A DNA stretch of 64,000 bases, taken from contig NZ_FTMJ01000005.1 of NCBI RefSeq assembly GCF_900156095.1, positions 124,001 to 188,000 of the forward strand. The letters are read 5' to 3'. A program made the position numbers and the translations under genes. Under the pieces are notes generated by a model. The model saw only the letters and a program-made list of their open reading frames with translations. It had not been told where the DNA came from and made no database searches. This document shows, one piece after another, positions 18,403 through 26,433 of the stretch. The DNA is from Aeromonas sp. RU39B. Its GTDB lineage: Bacteria > Pseudomonadota > Gammaproteobacteria > Enterobacterales > Aeromonadaceae. The stretch's first letter is position 1; each line of letters begins with the position of its first letter.

Positions 18403-18716
18403 TGCCATCTCCTTGCATCGGCGCCTGCCGCGCAGTGGGCGGGATCTGCCTTGGCTGTGGGCGTACCCTGACCGAGATTGCCAACTGGGGCAGCCGAGAT
18501 CCCGTGCGCCAGCAGGTCATTATGGATGAAATAAGTGGCGCCAGCAGCAATGGCCATTGCGCACGTTGTGGCGCGCCCTTGACCTGCACCGTCAGTGCTG
18601 GCGGCACCATTGAGCAGTGCTGGTGTAGCCAGACCAGGCCACTGCCGTTTGATCCCGCCGCTAGCGGTTGCCTGTGCCGCCGCTGTCACGGCGACGATCA
18701 GGTGGCAAGCGCTTGA
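18402..18716 (+). CDS. DUF1289 plus cysteine-rich CWC two-part protein
   Basis: 104 residues with twelve or so cysteines. Residues 1-30 match DUF1289 (SPCIGACR, GICLGCGRTLTEI); residues about 52-98 match the small cysteine-rich CWC family (CARCGAPLTC, QCWCSQ, CLCRRCHGD). Each half could bind one or more zinc or Fe-S centres. The start shares one base with the cvfB stop (TGATG), a coupled arrangement. Function unknown; a link to RNA through CvfB is only suggested by context. Confidence 0.82.
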   Translation: MPSPCIGACRAVGGICLGCGRTLTEIANWGSRDPVRQQVIMDEISGASSNGHCARCGAPLTCTVSAGGTIEQCWCSQTRPLPFDPAASGCLCRRCHGDDQVASA

Positions 18717-18736
18717 CCGGTTGATAGCAGAAACGA

Positions 18737-18760
18737 CAAGGCCCGCAGCAGCGGGCCTTG
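18737..18760. terminator. Probable bidirectional terminator stem-loop
   Basis: CAAGGCCCGC and GCGGGCCTTG pair around AGCA between two convergent genes. T runs are poor on both sides, so efficiency is uncertain. Confidence 0.5.
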
Positions 18761-18777
18761 GTCTATGTGCAGAATGG

Positions 18778-19101
18778 TTACTGGCTCTCGGCACGATACC
18801 AGCGCACATGGGCGGTATGTTGATCGCTGGCGAGCGGAACGAGGTATTTGGCATAGATGGTCTCGAACTCTTCCTGATGATCGAGCAGACCAATCCACAC
18901 TTCAGCCCAAGCGGTGAGATCCACCGGTTCACCGAGCTCTTGACCCCAGTCGGCAGAAGGAATGGTCGATTCGACCGCGCCGCGCAGCTCAAACTCCAGG
19001 GTAATGTCCACCACCTGCTCGGGGGCCAGATGATCGGCGGCCTCTTCCAAAAAAAGTTCGTAGGCCCACTCGATCACATCATCCGGCGTTCTTTGTTTCA
19101 T
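18778..19101 (-). CDS. DUF440 (HI1450/YciU-like) acidic DNA-mimic protein, copy 1
   Basis: 107 residues, very acidic. Pattern DDVIEWAYELFLEEAADHL, then AEVWIGLLDHQEEF and a C-terminal HVRWYR, the DUF440 layout. Family members such as Haemophilus HI1450 are proposed double-stranded DNA mimics that bind DNA-binding proteins such as HU. GGAGTAG precedes this ATG; the frame is open 29 codons further without family match. A paralogue lies on the other side of mtgA, about 0.9 kb away. Confidence 0.85.
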   Translation of the reverse strand: MKQRTPDDVIEWAYELFLEEAADHLAPEQVVDITLEFELRGAVESTIPSADWGQELGEPVDLTAWAEVWIGLLDHQEEFETIYAKYLVPLASDQHTAHVRWYRAESQ

Positions 19102-19206
19102 AATGCTACTCCACTGCAAGTGGCCACACTCTAGCAACAAAGGCAACCATCGACCACCCCGCAACCGGGAAAGCTCCGGCTGGATCACTTTCTACTTCGC
19201 CTGGCA

Positions 19207-19953
19207 TTAGGGGGCGGCGTGCACCCGATCCAGCGTGATCTGCCCTAGCTGGTTCATCTGGCGGCGGATCCAGGCCGAACGCTTGGCCACGTAAGGCGAG
19301 GGTGGATTGACCTTATAGCGCCAGGGATTGGGCAGGGCTGCCGCCAGCAGCGAGGCTTCATAACTGCCAAGCTTGGCCGCTGGCTTGTGAAAGTAGTGCT
19401 GAGCGGCGGCTTCGGCGCCATAGATACCGGGGCCGAACTCGACAATGTTGAGGTACACCTCGAGGATGCGCGATTTGTCCCAACCCAGCTCCATCAGCAG
19501 GGTAAACCAGGCTTCCAGCCCTTTACGCAGAAAGCTGCGCTCGCTCCACATGAACAGGTTCTTGGCCGCCTGCTGGCTTAAGGTACTGCCACCGCGCACC
19601 GTGCGTCCTTTCTCGTTGTGCTTGAGGGCCGCTTCAATGGCTTTCATATCAAAGCCGTTATGCTCGGCAAAGTGCTGATCTTCGGCGGCAATCACCGCCA
19701 GTTGCAGGTGAGGGGAGATCTCCTCAAGAGAGACCCACTGGTGCTCAACCTGCGCGATGGGGGCCGGTGGAAACAGGGCGCGCTGGATGCGCCAGCTCCA
19801 CATGGGCGGGTCGATAAAACGTAGCAAGGCCACTGATACCAATGATACCAACACAGCCCAAAGCAGGCCGGTGGCAAGGTAGCGTGGCCACTGCTGCCAG
19901 TTGAACTGGCGACGAGGCAGCGTCAGGGGAACGATGTCGTTCACGGCAGCCAT
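19207..19953 (-). CDS. mtgA: Monofunctional biosynthetic peptidoglycan transglycosylase
   Basis: 248 residues: one N-terminal transmembrane helix (about 25-47) and a GT51 domain facing the periplasm. Catalytic Glu91 in [14 protein letters not shown] and the motif [13 protein letters not shown] at 120-132 are intact, as is the second conserved region around [15 protein letters not shown]. It polymerises lipid II into glycan strands without a transpeptidase domain. The start overlaps the 3' end of the upstream DUF440 gene by 13 bp, and no separate ribosome-binding site is seen, which suggests translational coupling. Confidence 0.95.
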   Translation of the reverse strand: MAAVNDIVPLTLPRRQFNWQQWPRYLATGLLWAVLVSLVSVALLRFIDPPMWSWRIQRALFPPAPIAQVEHQWVSLEEISPHLQLAVIAAEDQHFAEHNGFDMKAIEAALKHNEKGRTVRGGSTLSQQAAKNLFMWSERSFLRKGLEAWFTLLMELGWDKSRILEVYLNIVEFGPGIYGAEAAAQHYFHKPAAKLGSYEASLLAAALPNPWRYKVNPPSPYVAKRSAWIRRQMNQLGQITLDRVHAAP

Positions 19954-20255
19954 TCAATGTGGCAGAACTTCTCCTCTGCCGAGCGCGAGACCAGCAGGCG
20001 GGCAAACAGGTGGGTAAATTCCTGCTCGTCATTGATAAGGCCAATCCAGACCTCACCATACTCCTCGTCGGTGACGGTAAAGCCCACATCGGCGTCCCAA
20101 TCGTCGCCCAGCTCCACCTCGGCCATCAGACCATGTTGGTTGTATTCGTTGTTAAAGCGGGTGATCTCCTGCTCCGGCAGGTTGTCGGAGGCCAGCTCCA
20201 TAAAGAGTTCAATGGCAGTACCCAGCAGGGAGATATCGTCAGTGGTGTCGGTCAT
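19941..20255 (-). CDS. DUF440 (HI1450/YciU-like) acidic DNA-mimic protein, copy 2
   Basis: 104 residues, strongly acidic (long runs of Asp and Glu). [36 protein letters not shown] and FCHIEWLP mark the DUF440 family. It is distinct from copy 1, sharing the family pattern but few identities in between, so this is an old duplication. Its 3' end overlaps mtgA. The ribosome-binding site is weak. Confidence 0.87.
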   Translation of the reverse strand: MTDTTDDISLLGTAIELFMELASDNLPEQEITRFNNEYNQHGLMAEVELGDDWDADVGFTVTDEEYGEVWIGLINDEQEFTHLFARLLVSRSAEEKFCHIEWLP

Positions 20256-20405
20256 GGCAAACAGTGTCTCGCTAAAAAAGTCACAGGCGGGCCCAAGGCG
20301 GGCGAACCGCAGAGAATGGCCTGCATTCTAGCGGCAGTGGACGAGCTTGGCGAGAGGCAGGAGACGGCGCACTGATGACAAACACAGTGCCGTGATAAAG
20401 AGAAG

Positions 20406-20427
20406 ACCGGCCTTTACTGCGGCCGGT
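20406..20427 (-). terminator. Possible terminator of the 77-aa hypothetical gene
   Basis: ACCGGCC and GGCCGGT pair; the minus strand continues CTTCTCTTT, a moderately T-rich tail. Confidence 0.45.
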
Positions 20428-20436
20428 GACAAGGCA

Positions 20437-20670
20437 TCAGGCGGCCATCAACAGGGCATAGGGGCTGCGGATCAGCGGCTGGCTGGGGGCAGCTAGCGGC
20501 AGACGATAGAACGCCTGCAGCGCAGCCGTCGGATCGGTGGCCTCAAGGGGCGAGCCCAGCGCCACAAAACCGGCTGCAAGCAGTTGCCGTCCGGCATGGG
20601 CATAATCGGCGCAGCCGGTATCGAGGAACGTCACGCTGTTGCCTTGAACAAAAAATTGGTAGCGGGTCAT
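20437..20670 (-). CDS. Small hypothetical protein
   Basis: 77 residues starting MTRYQFFVQGNSVTFLD. I do not recognise the family. It is small, soluble, without membrane segments, and mixes beta-like and Ala-rich helical stretches. AGGGAG lies 8 nt before this ATG (an ATG two codons upstream is too close to the site). It is a single-gene unit between a DUF440 gene and the divergent DUF5718 gene. Confidence 0.6.
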   Translation of the reverse strand: MTRYQFFVQGNSVTFLDTGCADYAHAGRQLLAAGFVALGSPLEATDPTAALQAFYRLPLAAPSQPLIRSPYALLMAA

Positions 20671-20853
20671 GGTCATCACTCCCTGTAACGTGGGTGGGGG
20701 CAACACCCAGCATCGTGCATGGCCATGACAGGCTGATGACAGGAGTATGCGGCGGAGCACAGTTTGCTTGCTGCTATCTGGGCGGCGTTGGTGCGGTGTG
20801 ATTTAATCGGCACCTTCACCCGGTGTGGGCCGGGGATGGCACGGGAGTTAAAG

Positions 20854-21705
20854 ATGCAAGCAAGCAAGTGGCAGGATGTGATGGGATTGGGCGTGGCGGG
20901 CAACTTTGCCGGTCACCTTGAGCAGGCAGGGGAAGCCTCCGATTTTGTTGCAGTCAAGGTTCGGGAGGCGCACGCCCCCAAGGCGCTGTTTCCTTTCTAC
21001 GTTCCGGGCCACAGCGGGCAGCTCGGGGAATACCCGGTCAGCAGCGATACACTCTGGTTGCCTGAAGCGGCGGTGAGCGGCGATGAAAAGGTGCAAATCG
21101 AGCCGGAAGTGGCGCTATTGTGCGAGCTGACTTATGCTGGTGACGAGGTCGTGGCCGTGCATCCGGTGGCTTTTGGCGCTTACAACGATTGCTCGATTCG
21201 TCGCCCGCATGCCCGCAAGATCAGCGAGAAAAAGAATTGGGGTGAGTGCAGCAAGGGGCTCAGTGAACCGCTGCTGCCCATCGACGGATTGCAACCCGGC
21301 GGCCCGCTCGATGGCTATCGTATCTGCTGCTACCTCGAGCGCGATGGGGCGCTGATGGCTTACGGCGTGGACAGCGCCGTGGTCGATTACAGCTATTTTC
21401 ATGACACCTTGCTCACCTGGGTGCGTGACAAGCTCAATCACCAGCAAGATGAAGGTCCGGCCGAGCACATCAATGGTCTGCTCAAGGCGGCCGGCCACCC
21501 GGCGCGGCTGATTGTCAGTATCGGCGCCACCCGCTACACCGAGTTTGGTGAAACGCATTTCCTGATGCCCGGTGATGTGAGTTGCGTGGTGCTCTATCCG
21601 GCCGCTCGCTATGACGAGGCGGCGGTGCGTGATGCCATTACCCGCCGTCAGTTTGCTCCGGACATGTGTGCCTTGGTGCAGTCGGTGAAAGTACGTCCAG
21701 CCTGA
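20854..21705 (+). CDS. DUF5718 family protein
   Basis: 283 residues matching DUF5718: MGLGVAGNFAGHLEQAGEASDF, FPFYVPGH, IEPEVALLCEL, AYNDCSIRRPHARKISEKKNWG. The central pattern recalls fumarylacetoacetate-hydrolase folds (acidic metal-binding EPE residues, NDCS), so an enzyme acting on a keto-acid is possible but unproven. GGGAG precedes the chosen ATG; 30 upstream codons in frame have no family match. Monocistronic, ending at a strong shared terminator. Confidence 0.8.
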   Translation: MQASKWQDVMGLGVAGNFAGHLEQAGEASDFVAVKVREAHAPKALFPFYVPGHSGQLGEYPVSSDTLWLPEAAVSGDEKVQIEPEVALLCELTYAGDEVVAVHPVAFGAYNDCSIRRPHARKISEKKNWGECSKGLSEPLLPIDGLQPGGPLDGYRICCYLERDGALMAYGVDSAVVDYSYFHDTLLTWVRDKLNHQQDEGPAEHINGLLKAAGHPARLIVSIGATRYTEFGETHFLMPGDVSCVVLYPAARYDEAAVRDAITRRQFAPDMCALVQSVKVRPA

Positions 21706-21740
21706 ATGGGCACTGCACTGATGTAACCCGTCGATGTAAA

Positions 21741-21775
21741 AAACCGCCCTTCTATAATCGGGCGGTTTTTTTTAA
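21741..21775. terminator. Strong bidirectional terminator
   Basis: AACCGCCC and GGGCGGTT pair, with eight T residues on the plus side and a TTTTTT run on the minus side. It separates the DUF5718 gene from rhlE, which converge here. Confidence 0.93.
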
Positions 21776-21785
21776 TCAGGCGCGA

Positions 21786-23114
21786 TTACTCATCGTCGTC
21801 ATCTTGCAGCAGGGCTCGTGGCTGGCGGCGCACTGGCAGCATGCCGACTTCCTGGCCTTCGGCTTTTTTCTTCTTTGGCGGGTTTTGCGCCGGTTTTCCG
21901 CCCGCAGGCGCCGCCGCCTTTTTCTTTTTCGGCGGGTTTTGTACCGGCTTGCTGCCCGGCAGGGTCTGGCGGGTGGGTCGGCCGCTCGGGGCAAAGCCTT
22001 CGACCACCTCGGTTGGCAGCGATTCACCGATAAAGGTTTCGAGTGCCTTGAGCTGCGCGGCCTCTTCACGGCAGACCAGTGACACTGCCTGACCACCTCG
22101 ACCGGCGCGGCCGGTACGACCTACCCGGTGGATGTAATCTTCGGGCGATTGCGGCAGCTCGAAGTTGACCACATGCTCGAGTTGATCGATATCAAGGCCA
22201 CGGGCCGCCACGTCGGTGGCGACCAGCACCCGCAGCTCGCCCTTACGAAACTGCTCGAGTGCCTGGTTGCGCACGCCCTGGCTCTTTTCACCGTGGATCG
22301 CCTGGGTATCGAGGCCATCTTGCGCCAGCTGGCGTGCCAGCCGGTCGGCAATATGACGGGTGCGGGCGAAAATCAGTGCTTGTTGCCACTGCTCGCGCTG
22401 GATCAGGGCACTGAGCAGCTCGCGCTTGCGCTCGCGGTCAACCTGGATGATGCGCTGGCGCACCTTCTCTGCGGTGGTATTGGCCGGATCGACTTCAATC
22501 AGCTCGGGGTTAATCAGCAGCTCACCGGCCAGCGTTTTGATCTCGTCGTTGAAGGTGGCCGAGAAGAGCAGGGTTTGCCGCTCGCTCGGCAGGGTATTCA
22601 TAATGCGGCGAATATCGCGAATAAAGCCCATGTCGAGCATGCGATCGGCTTCATCAAGCACCAGCACCTCAAGCTTTTGCAGGGTCAAGGCTTGCTGGGT
22701 CAGCAGATCGAGCAGACGGCCCGGGGTCGCAATCAGGACATCAATGCCTTTTTTCAGAGCCTCGATATCGGGCTTGATGATCACGCCGCCGTAGACGGTG
22801 AGCACCCGCAGTGGCAGATGCTTGGCATAGCTGTCCACATGTGCGCCCACCTGAGCGGCCAGCTCACGGGTCGGGGTCAGGATCAGGGCACGCACCTGAC
22901 GCTGGCCACGGCCGTGGTTGGTGAGCAGGTTGTGCAGCATGGGCAGGGCAAAGCCGGCGGTTTTACCCGTCCCGGTCTGAGCGCCCCCGAGCACATCCCG
23001 TTTGGCCAAAATGGCGGGAATTGCTGCCTGCTGGATCGGCGTCGGCGTGGTGTAACCCAACTCGTCGATAGCGCGCAGCAGATGGGGGGAAAGACCGAGA
23101 TCGTGAAAGGTCAT
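21786..23114 (-). CDS. rhlE: DEAD-box ATP-dependent RNA helicase RhlE
   Basis: 442 residues. Helicase core with Q motif (TTPTPIQ near 22-28), Walker A AQTGTGKT at 45-52, PTREL at 81-85, DEAD at 154-157, SAT, and HRVGRTGRAG. The family remodels rRNA during ribosome assembly and assists RNA decay. The C-terminal tail after about residue 375 is basic and holds two near-copies of the unit KP(V/A)QNPPKKKK, then an acidic end (QDDDDE). Such tails bind RNA non-specifically. It ends at a terminator shared with the DUF5718 gene. Confidence 0.94.
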   Translation of the reverse strand: MTFHDLGLSPHLLRAIDELGYTTPTPIQQAAIPAILAKRDVLGGAQTGTGKTAGFALPMLHNLLTNHGRGQRQVRALILTPTRELAAQVGAHVDSYAKHLPLRVLTVYGGVIIKPDIEALKKGIDVLIATPGRLLDLLTQQALTLQKLEVLVLDEADRMLDMGFIRDIRRIMNTLPSERQTLLFSATFNDEIKTLAGELLINPELIEVDPANTTAEKVRQRIIQVDRERKRELLSALIQREQWQQALIFARTRHIADRLARQLAQDGLDTQAIHGEKSQGVRNQALEQFRKGELRVLVATDVAARGLDIDQLEHVVNFELPQSPEDYIHRVGRTGRAGRGGQAVSLVCREEAAQLKALETFIGESLPTEVVEGFAPSGRPTRQTLPGSKPVQNPPKKKKAAAPAGGKPAQNPPKKKKAEGQEVGMLPVRRQPRALLQDDDDE

Positions 23115-23186
23115 GCAAGCTCCAAAGTTGTGTCCCGGGCGGGGTACCTGGCAATCAGGGCGCGCACTATAGCAGATGCCATGGGC

Positions 23187-23684
23187 TCACTCCACTTGCC
23201 CGGCAGCGAGCAGCGCCTCAATCTCACCGGCGAGGGCGCTGGGCGAGGTGGTCGGCGCGTGGCGCGAAACCGGTTGGCCGTTACGGTCAAACAGGAACTT
23301 GGTGAAGTTCCATTTGATGGATTCAAGCCCCAGCAGTCCGGGGCAGAGGGGCTTGAGCCAGGCATACAGCGGGTGGGCATTGGCGCCGTTCACATCCCCT
23401 TTTGCCAACAGCGGGAAGCTGACCGGATAGGTGAGGGAGCAGAACTCGGCAATCTCACGCGCATCGCCCGGTTCCTGATTACCAAACTGGTTGCAGGGAA
23501 AGCCCACTATCTCCAGGCCTTGATCCCGGTAGCGCTGATAGAGTGCTTCTAGATCGCGGTATTGCGGCGTAAAGCCGCAGCGGCTGGCGACGTTGACCAG
23601 CAGCACGACCTTGCCGCTCAGTTGTTCGCTCGCAAAATCGCTGCCATCAAGGGCGGTCAGGGAAAAATCGGTCAAACGGGTCAC
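23187..23684 (-). CDS. Glutathione peroxidase family thiol peroxidase
   Basis: 165 residues. Active-site Cys36 in NVASRCGFTPQY, the Gln in FPCNQFGNQEPG and the Trp-Asn pair in WNFTKFL are all present, so the catalytic tetrad is intact; Cys replaces selenocysteine as usual in bacteria. It reduces hydroperoxides, probably with thioredoxin, as E. coli BtuE does. An ATG nine codons upstream keeps the frame, but AGGAGG lies 5 nt before this GTG and the family begins here, so GTG is preferred. Confidence 0.9.
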   Translation of the reverse strand: MTRLTDFSLTALDGSDFASEQLSGKVVLLVNVASRCGFTPQYRDLEALYQRYRDQGLEIVGFPCNQFGNQEPGDAREIAEFCSLTYPVSFPLLAKGDVNGANAHPLYAWLKPLCPGLLGLESIKWNFTKFLFDRNGQPVSRHAPTTSPSALAGEIEALLAAGQVE

Positions 23685-23798
23685 AGCGCCTCCTGCTTGT
23701 GGTTTGGTCATAGAGTTTGGGCCTTCTCAAGATAAGAATATTGGTTTGTCGCCGTGCAATCTACAAGCTCAAATGCCCGTGCCTGACATTATAACCGG

Positions 23799-24416
23799 AT
23801 GATCATCTTGGATCTTTTACCCATTGTGGATGCTGTGGCCGAGCGCGGCTGGATTGTGGTCGATAACGCCTTATCACCAATGCTGGTTGCCGGGCTTTGC
23901 GAGGCGCTGCCCACGCGCTGGCAACCGGCCGGGGTGGGGCGGGCGCAGCAGCATCAGACCAACGCGCAGATCCGCCGGGATCAGATCCATTGGCTGGAGG
24001 CGTCAGCCGGCGGCGCGGTGGCCGAGTATCTGGCCATGATGGAGCAGCTGCGCCAATGCGCGAATCGTGAGTTGATGCTGGGTCTGTTTGATTACGAAGC
24101 TCACTTTGCCCGCTATCAGCCCGGCGATTTTTACGGCTGCCATCGCGATGCCTTTGCCGGTCGCTCCAACCGCCGTCTGACCACGGTCTGCTACCTCAAT
24201 GAGCAGTGGCAACCCAGCGATGGTGGTCTTTTGCGCCTTTATGACGATGATGAGCAGTTTTTGGCTGACATTGAGCCCAAAAGTGGGCGTCTGGTGGTGT
24301 TTCTCTCCGAGCAATTTCCCCATGAGGTGTTAGCGGCAGAGCGGCAGCGTTTTAGCATCGCGGGCTGGTTTCGCGTCAATGGCAACCAGAGCGGACGACT
24401 CGACCCGCCGCGTTGA
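23799..24416 (+). CDS. 2-oxoglutarate/Fe(II)-dependent oxygenase (SM-20/PKHD type)
   Basis: 205 residues. The iron ligands are visible as His and Asp in YGCHRDAF and the distal His in FPHEVL, with the 2-oxoglutarate-binding Arg in RFSIAGWFR. FARYQPGDFY is typical of prolyl-hydroxylase-like bacterial members. It probably hydroxylates a protein or small molecule; no substrate is evident. No strong ribosome-binding site precedes the ATG. It diverges from the glutathione peroxidase gene with about 115 bp between them and precedes ddl, from which a small stem-loop and a new promoter separate it. Confidence 0.85.
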   Translation: MIILDLLPIVDAVAERGWIVVDNALSPMLVAGLCEALPTRWQPAGVGRAQQHQTNAQIRRDQIHWLEASAGGAVAEYLAMMEQLRQCANRELMLGLFDYEAHFARYQPGDFYGCHRDAFAGRSNRRLTTVCYLNEQWQPSDGGLLRLYDDDEQFLADIEPKSGRLVVFLSEQFPHEVLAAERQRFSIAGWFRVNGNQSGRLDPPR

Positions 24417-24449
24417 TGCCAAGGGCGGCCTGATTGGCCGCGCTTTGGG

Positions 24450-24479
24450 CTGACAAGGGTTTATCGTCCTTGCTACACT
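24450..24479 (+). promoter_or_regulatory. Probable promoter of ddl
   Basis: CTGACA, 18-bp spacer, TACACT, about 65 bp before the ddl start. Confidence 0.5.
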
Positions 24480-24543
24480 GCTCGCACTTTGCCGACGAGC
24501 CATGCCGACTCGCCGGCCGCTTCTCCCAAAGGGATCCCTTACA

Positions 24544-25536
24544 ATGAAAAATCTTCATGTCCTGCTGTTGTGTGGTGGCGGTGGCGCCGAGCACGAAGTC
24601 TCCCTGGTCAGTGCCAATTTTCTCGAAAGCAAGCTCACTGCGCTGCCCGGCGTCGAGGTTACCCGCGTAGAGATGTTCAAGGACCGCTGGATTTCGGCTG
24701 ACGGTCGTGAGTGCAAGCTGGGGCTGGATCGCCTGCTCTCCTTTGCCAGCGTGGCGCGCCCGGTGGATTATGTGGTGCCCTGTATTCACGGCTACCCGGG
24801 TGAAACCGGCGATCTGCAATCTTTCCTTGAAATGGCGGGCCTGCCTTATCTGGGTTGCCGCTCCGAAGGTAGCAAGCTGTGCTTTAACAAGATCAGCACC
24901 AAGCTGTGGCTGACCGCGCTGGGTATTCCCAACACGCCGTATCTGTTTTTGACCGAGAACAACGCCGACAGTCTGGCGCAGGCTGAGTCGGCTCTCGCGG
25001 ATTGGGGCGCCCTGTTCGTCAAGGCCGCCTCTCAAGGCTCGTCGGTAGGTTGCTACAAGGTGACGGACAAGGCCGGACTGGCTGATGCCATCAACAAGGC
25101 CTTCGGCTACTCCGAGCAGGTACTGGTAGAAAAAGCGGTCAAGCCGCGTGAGCTGGAAGTGGCCGTATATCAATACGGTGATGAGCTGGTTGCCACCGAG
25201 CCGGGTGAAATCTGCACCCCGAGCGATCACTTCTACACCTATGAAGAGAAATACAGCACCGCCAGTCATACCTCGACCTCCCTGCGCGCCGAGGGGCTGA
25301 GCCAGGAGCAGATCGATGCCATTCGCGGTTATGCCCTCAAGGCGTTCCGTCAGATGGGGCTGACCCATCTTTCCCGCGTTGACTTCTTCCTGACCGACGA
25401 AGGGGAGATCCTGCTTAACGAGATCAACACCTTCCCGGGCATGACGCCGATCTCCATGTTCCCGAAACTGATGGAGCACAACGGTCACGACATCAGTCGT
25501 TTCCTGGAGATGATCCTGGCGGATGCCCGCCGCTGA
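24544..25536 (+). CDS. ddl: D-alanine--D-alanine ligase
   Basis: 330 residues, ATP-grasp. It joins two D-alanines for the pentapeptide of lipid II. Motifs: LLLCGGGGAEHEVSLVSA near the N-terminus, VPCIHGYPGETGDLQ (Vibrio-type GETG where E. coli enzymes have GEDG), KAASQGSSVGCYKV (ATP binding) and LLNEINTFPGMTPISMFPKL (metal binding). It stands apart from a mur/ddlB/fts cluster, so it is a stand-alone ligase. The ATG giving MKNLHVLLL is chosen by family start; the site is weak (AAGGG). A strong terminator follows. Confidence 0.95.
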   Translation: MKNLHVLLLCGGGGAEHEVSLVSANFLESKLTALPGVEVTRVEMFKDRWISADGRECKLGLDRLLSFASVARPVDYVVPCIHGYPGETGDLQSFLEMAGLPYLGCRSEGSKLCFNKISTKLWLTALGIPNTPYLFLTENNADSLAQAESALADWGALFVKAASQGSSVGCYKVTDKAGLADAINKAFGYSEQVLVEKAVKPRELEVAVYQYGDELVATEPGEICTPSDHFYTYEEKYSTASHTSTSLRAEGLSQEQIDAIRGYALKAFRQMGLTHLSRVDFFLTDEGEILLNEINTFPGMTPISMFPKLMEHNGHDISRFLEMILADARR

Positions 25537-25552
25537 TCACGCCAGTGTGGCA

Positions 25553-25580
25553 CGGGGCGCAGCGCGCCCCGTTTGTTTAT
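25553..25580 (+). terminator. Rho-independent terminator of ddl
   Basis: ACGGGGCGC and GCGCCCCGT pair, followed by TTGTTT. Confidence 0.85.
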
Positions 25581-25606
25581 CTGCCTTCCACTTAAGCTCC
25601 CATTTT

Positions 25607-26356
25607 ATGTCTCACGAACCCGATCACGCCGTTAACCGTCTGCGCCGGATGCGTCTTGCCCGCTCAACCCGCCCGTTTCTGGCGCGCGGCGGCAGCGTCA
25701 AGCGTTGCCCCGGCTGCCTGCTGGTGCCAGAGCTCTGTGCCTGTGACCTGCGTCCGCAGCTTCGCTCAGCGGCAACCTTTTGTTTGGTGATGTTTGATAG
25801 CGAGCCGCTTAAACCCAGCAATACCGGTCGCCTGATCGCCGACGTGTTGCCCGATTCCACCCATGCGTTTCTCTGGTCGCGCACCGAGCCCGATCCCGCG
25901 CTGCTTGCCCTGCTTGATGACCCGGCTTATCAGCCCTATCTGGTGTTTCCCGATTGCGAGAAGGCGCCAGAGCGGGTGGTGCATCAGGTATCGCTGCCAA
26001 CGGGTAAACGGCCTTTGTTTATTCTGCTCGATGGCACCTGGCGCGAAGCGCGGCGTATGGCCAACAAGAGCCCCTATCTGGACCGTTTTCCGGTGCTGGC
26101 GGTCAAGCCCGAGCAGCTCTCGACCTATGGCATGCGGGTTGCTGCCCACGATGAGCATCTGTGCACCGCTGAAGTGGCCGCCTGCGTGCTGGAAAGCGCC
26201 GGTTATCCCGACGAGGGCGTGGCACTGCAGCACTGGTTTAATCTCTTTAGCTGCCGCTATCTTGCCGGCAAATGGCATCGGGCGCCGGATGATGCAGCCC
26301 TGTGCCAGGCACTCGCTGCGTATGGCCAACCGGCTACCTATGAGAGTCAGGAATAG
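25607..26356 (+). CDS. tapT: tRNA-uridine aminocarboxypropyltransferase (DTW domain)
   Basis: 249 residues. DTW-domain proteins such as E. coli TapT (YfiP) add the 3-amino-3-carboxypropyl group of SAM to uridine 47 of tRNA. An N-terminal zinc-ribbon-like set of cysteines lies at 34, 37, 44 and 46 (CPGCLLVPELCAC); the catalytic-region motif appears as LLDGTWREARRM at about 139-150, DGTW in place of the more usual D-T-W order with one inserted residue, as in the family. The ATG giving MSHEPD is chosen because the frame upstream runs through the ddl terminator. Confidence 0.88.
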   Translation: MSHEPDHAVNRLRRMRLARSTRPFLARGGSVKRCPGCLLVPELCACDLRPQLRSAATFCLVMFDSEPLKPSNTGRLIADVLPDSTHAFLWSRTEPDPALLALLDDPAYQPYLVFPDCEKAPERVVHQVSLPTGKRPLFILLDGTWREARRMANKSPYLDRFPVLAVKPEQLSTYGMRVAAHDEHLCTAEVAACVLESAGYPDEGVALQHWFNLFSCRYLAGKWHRAPDDAALCQALAAYGQPATYESQE

Positions 26357-26433
26357 ATTGGCTGCCATCGTTTCGCTGTGAGCGGCGCGCTGATGCAGAT
26401 AACATCCTGTCATTCTTGAAAGAGAGGTGACGG

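Noticed and set aside
19165..19190. Short sequence GCTGGATCAC resembling the 3' end of 16S rRNA
   Set aside because: Only about 12 bases match, the rest of rRNA is absent, and it lies in a short gap between genes.
22128..23552. 474-codon plus-strand ORF opposite rhlE and the peroxidase gene
   Set aside because: It mirrors codon structure of real genes on the other strand, has no family resemblance and no proper start; typical of GC-rich DNA.
24376..25488. 370-codon minus-strand ORF opposite ddl
   Set aside because: Shadow of a clearly recognisable D-Ala-D-Ala ligase.
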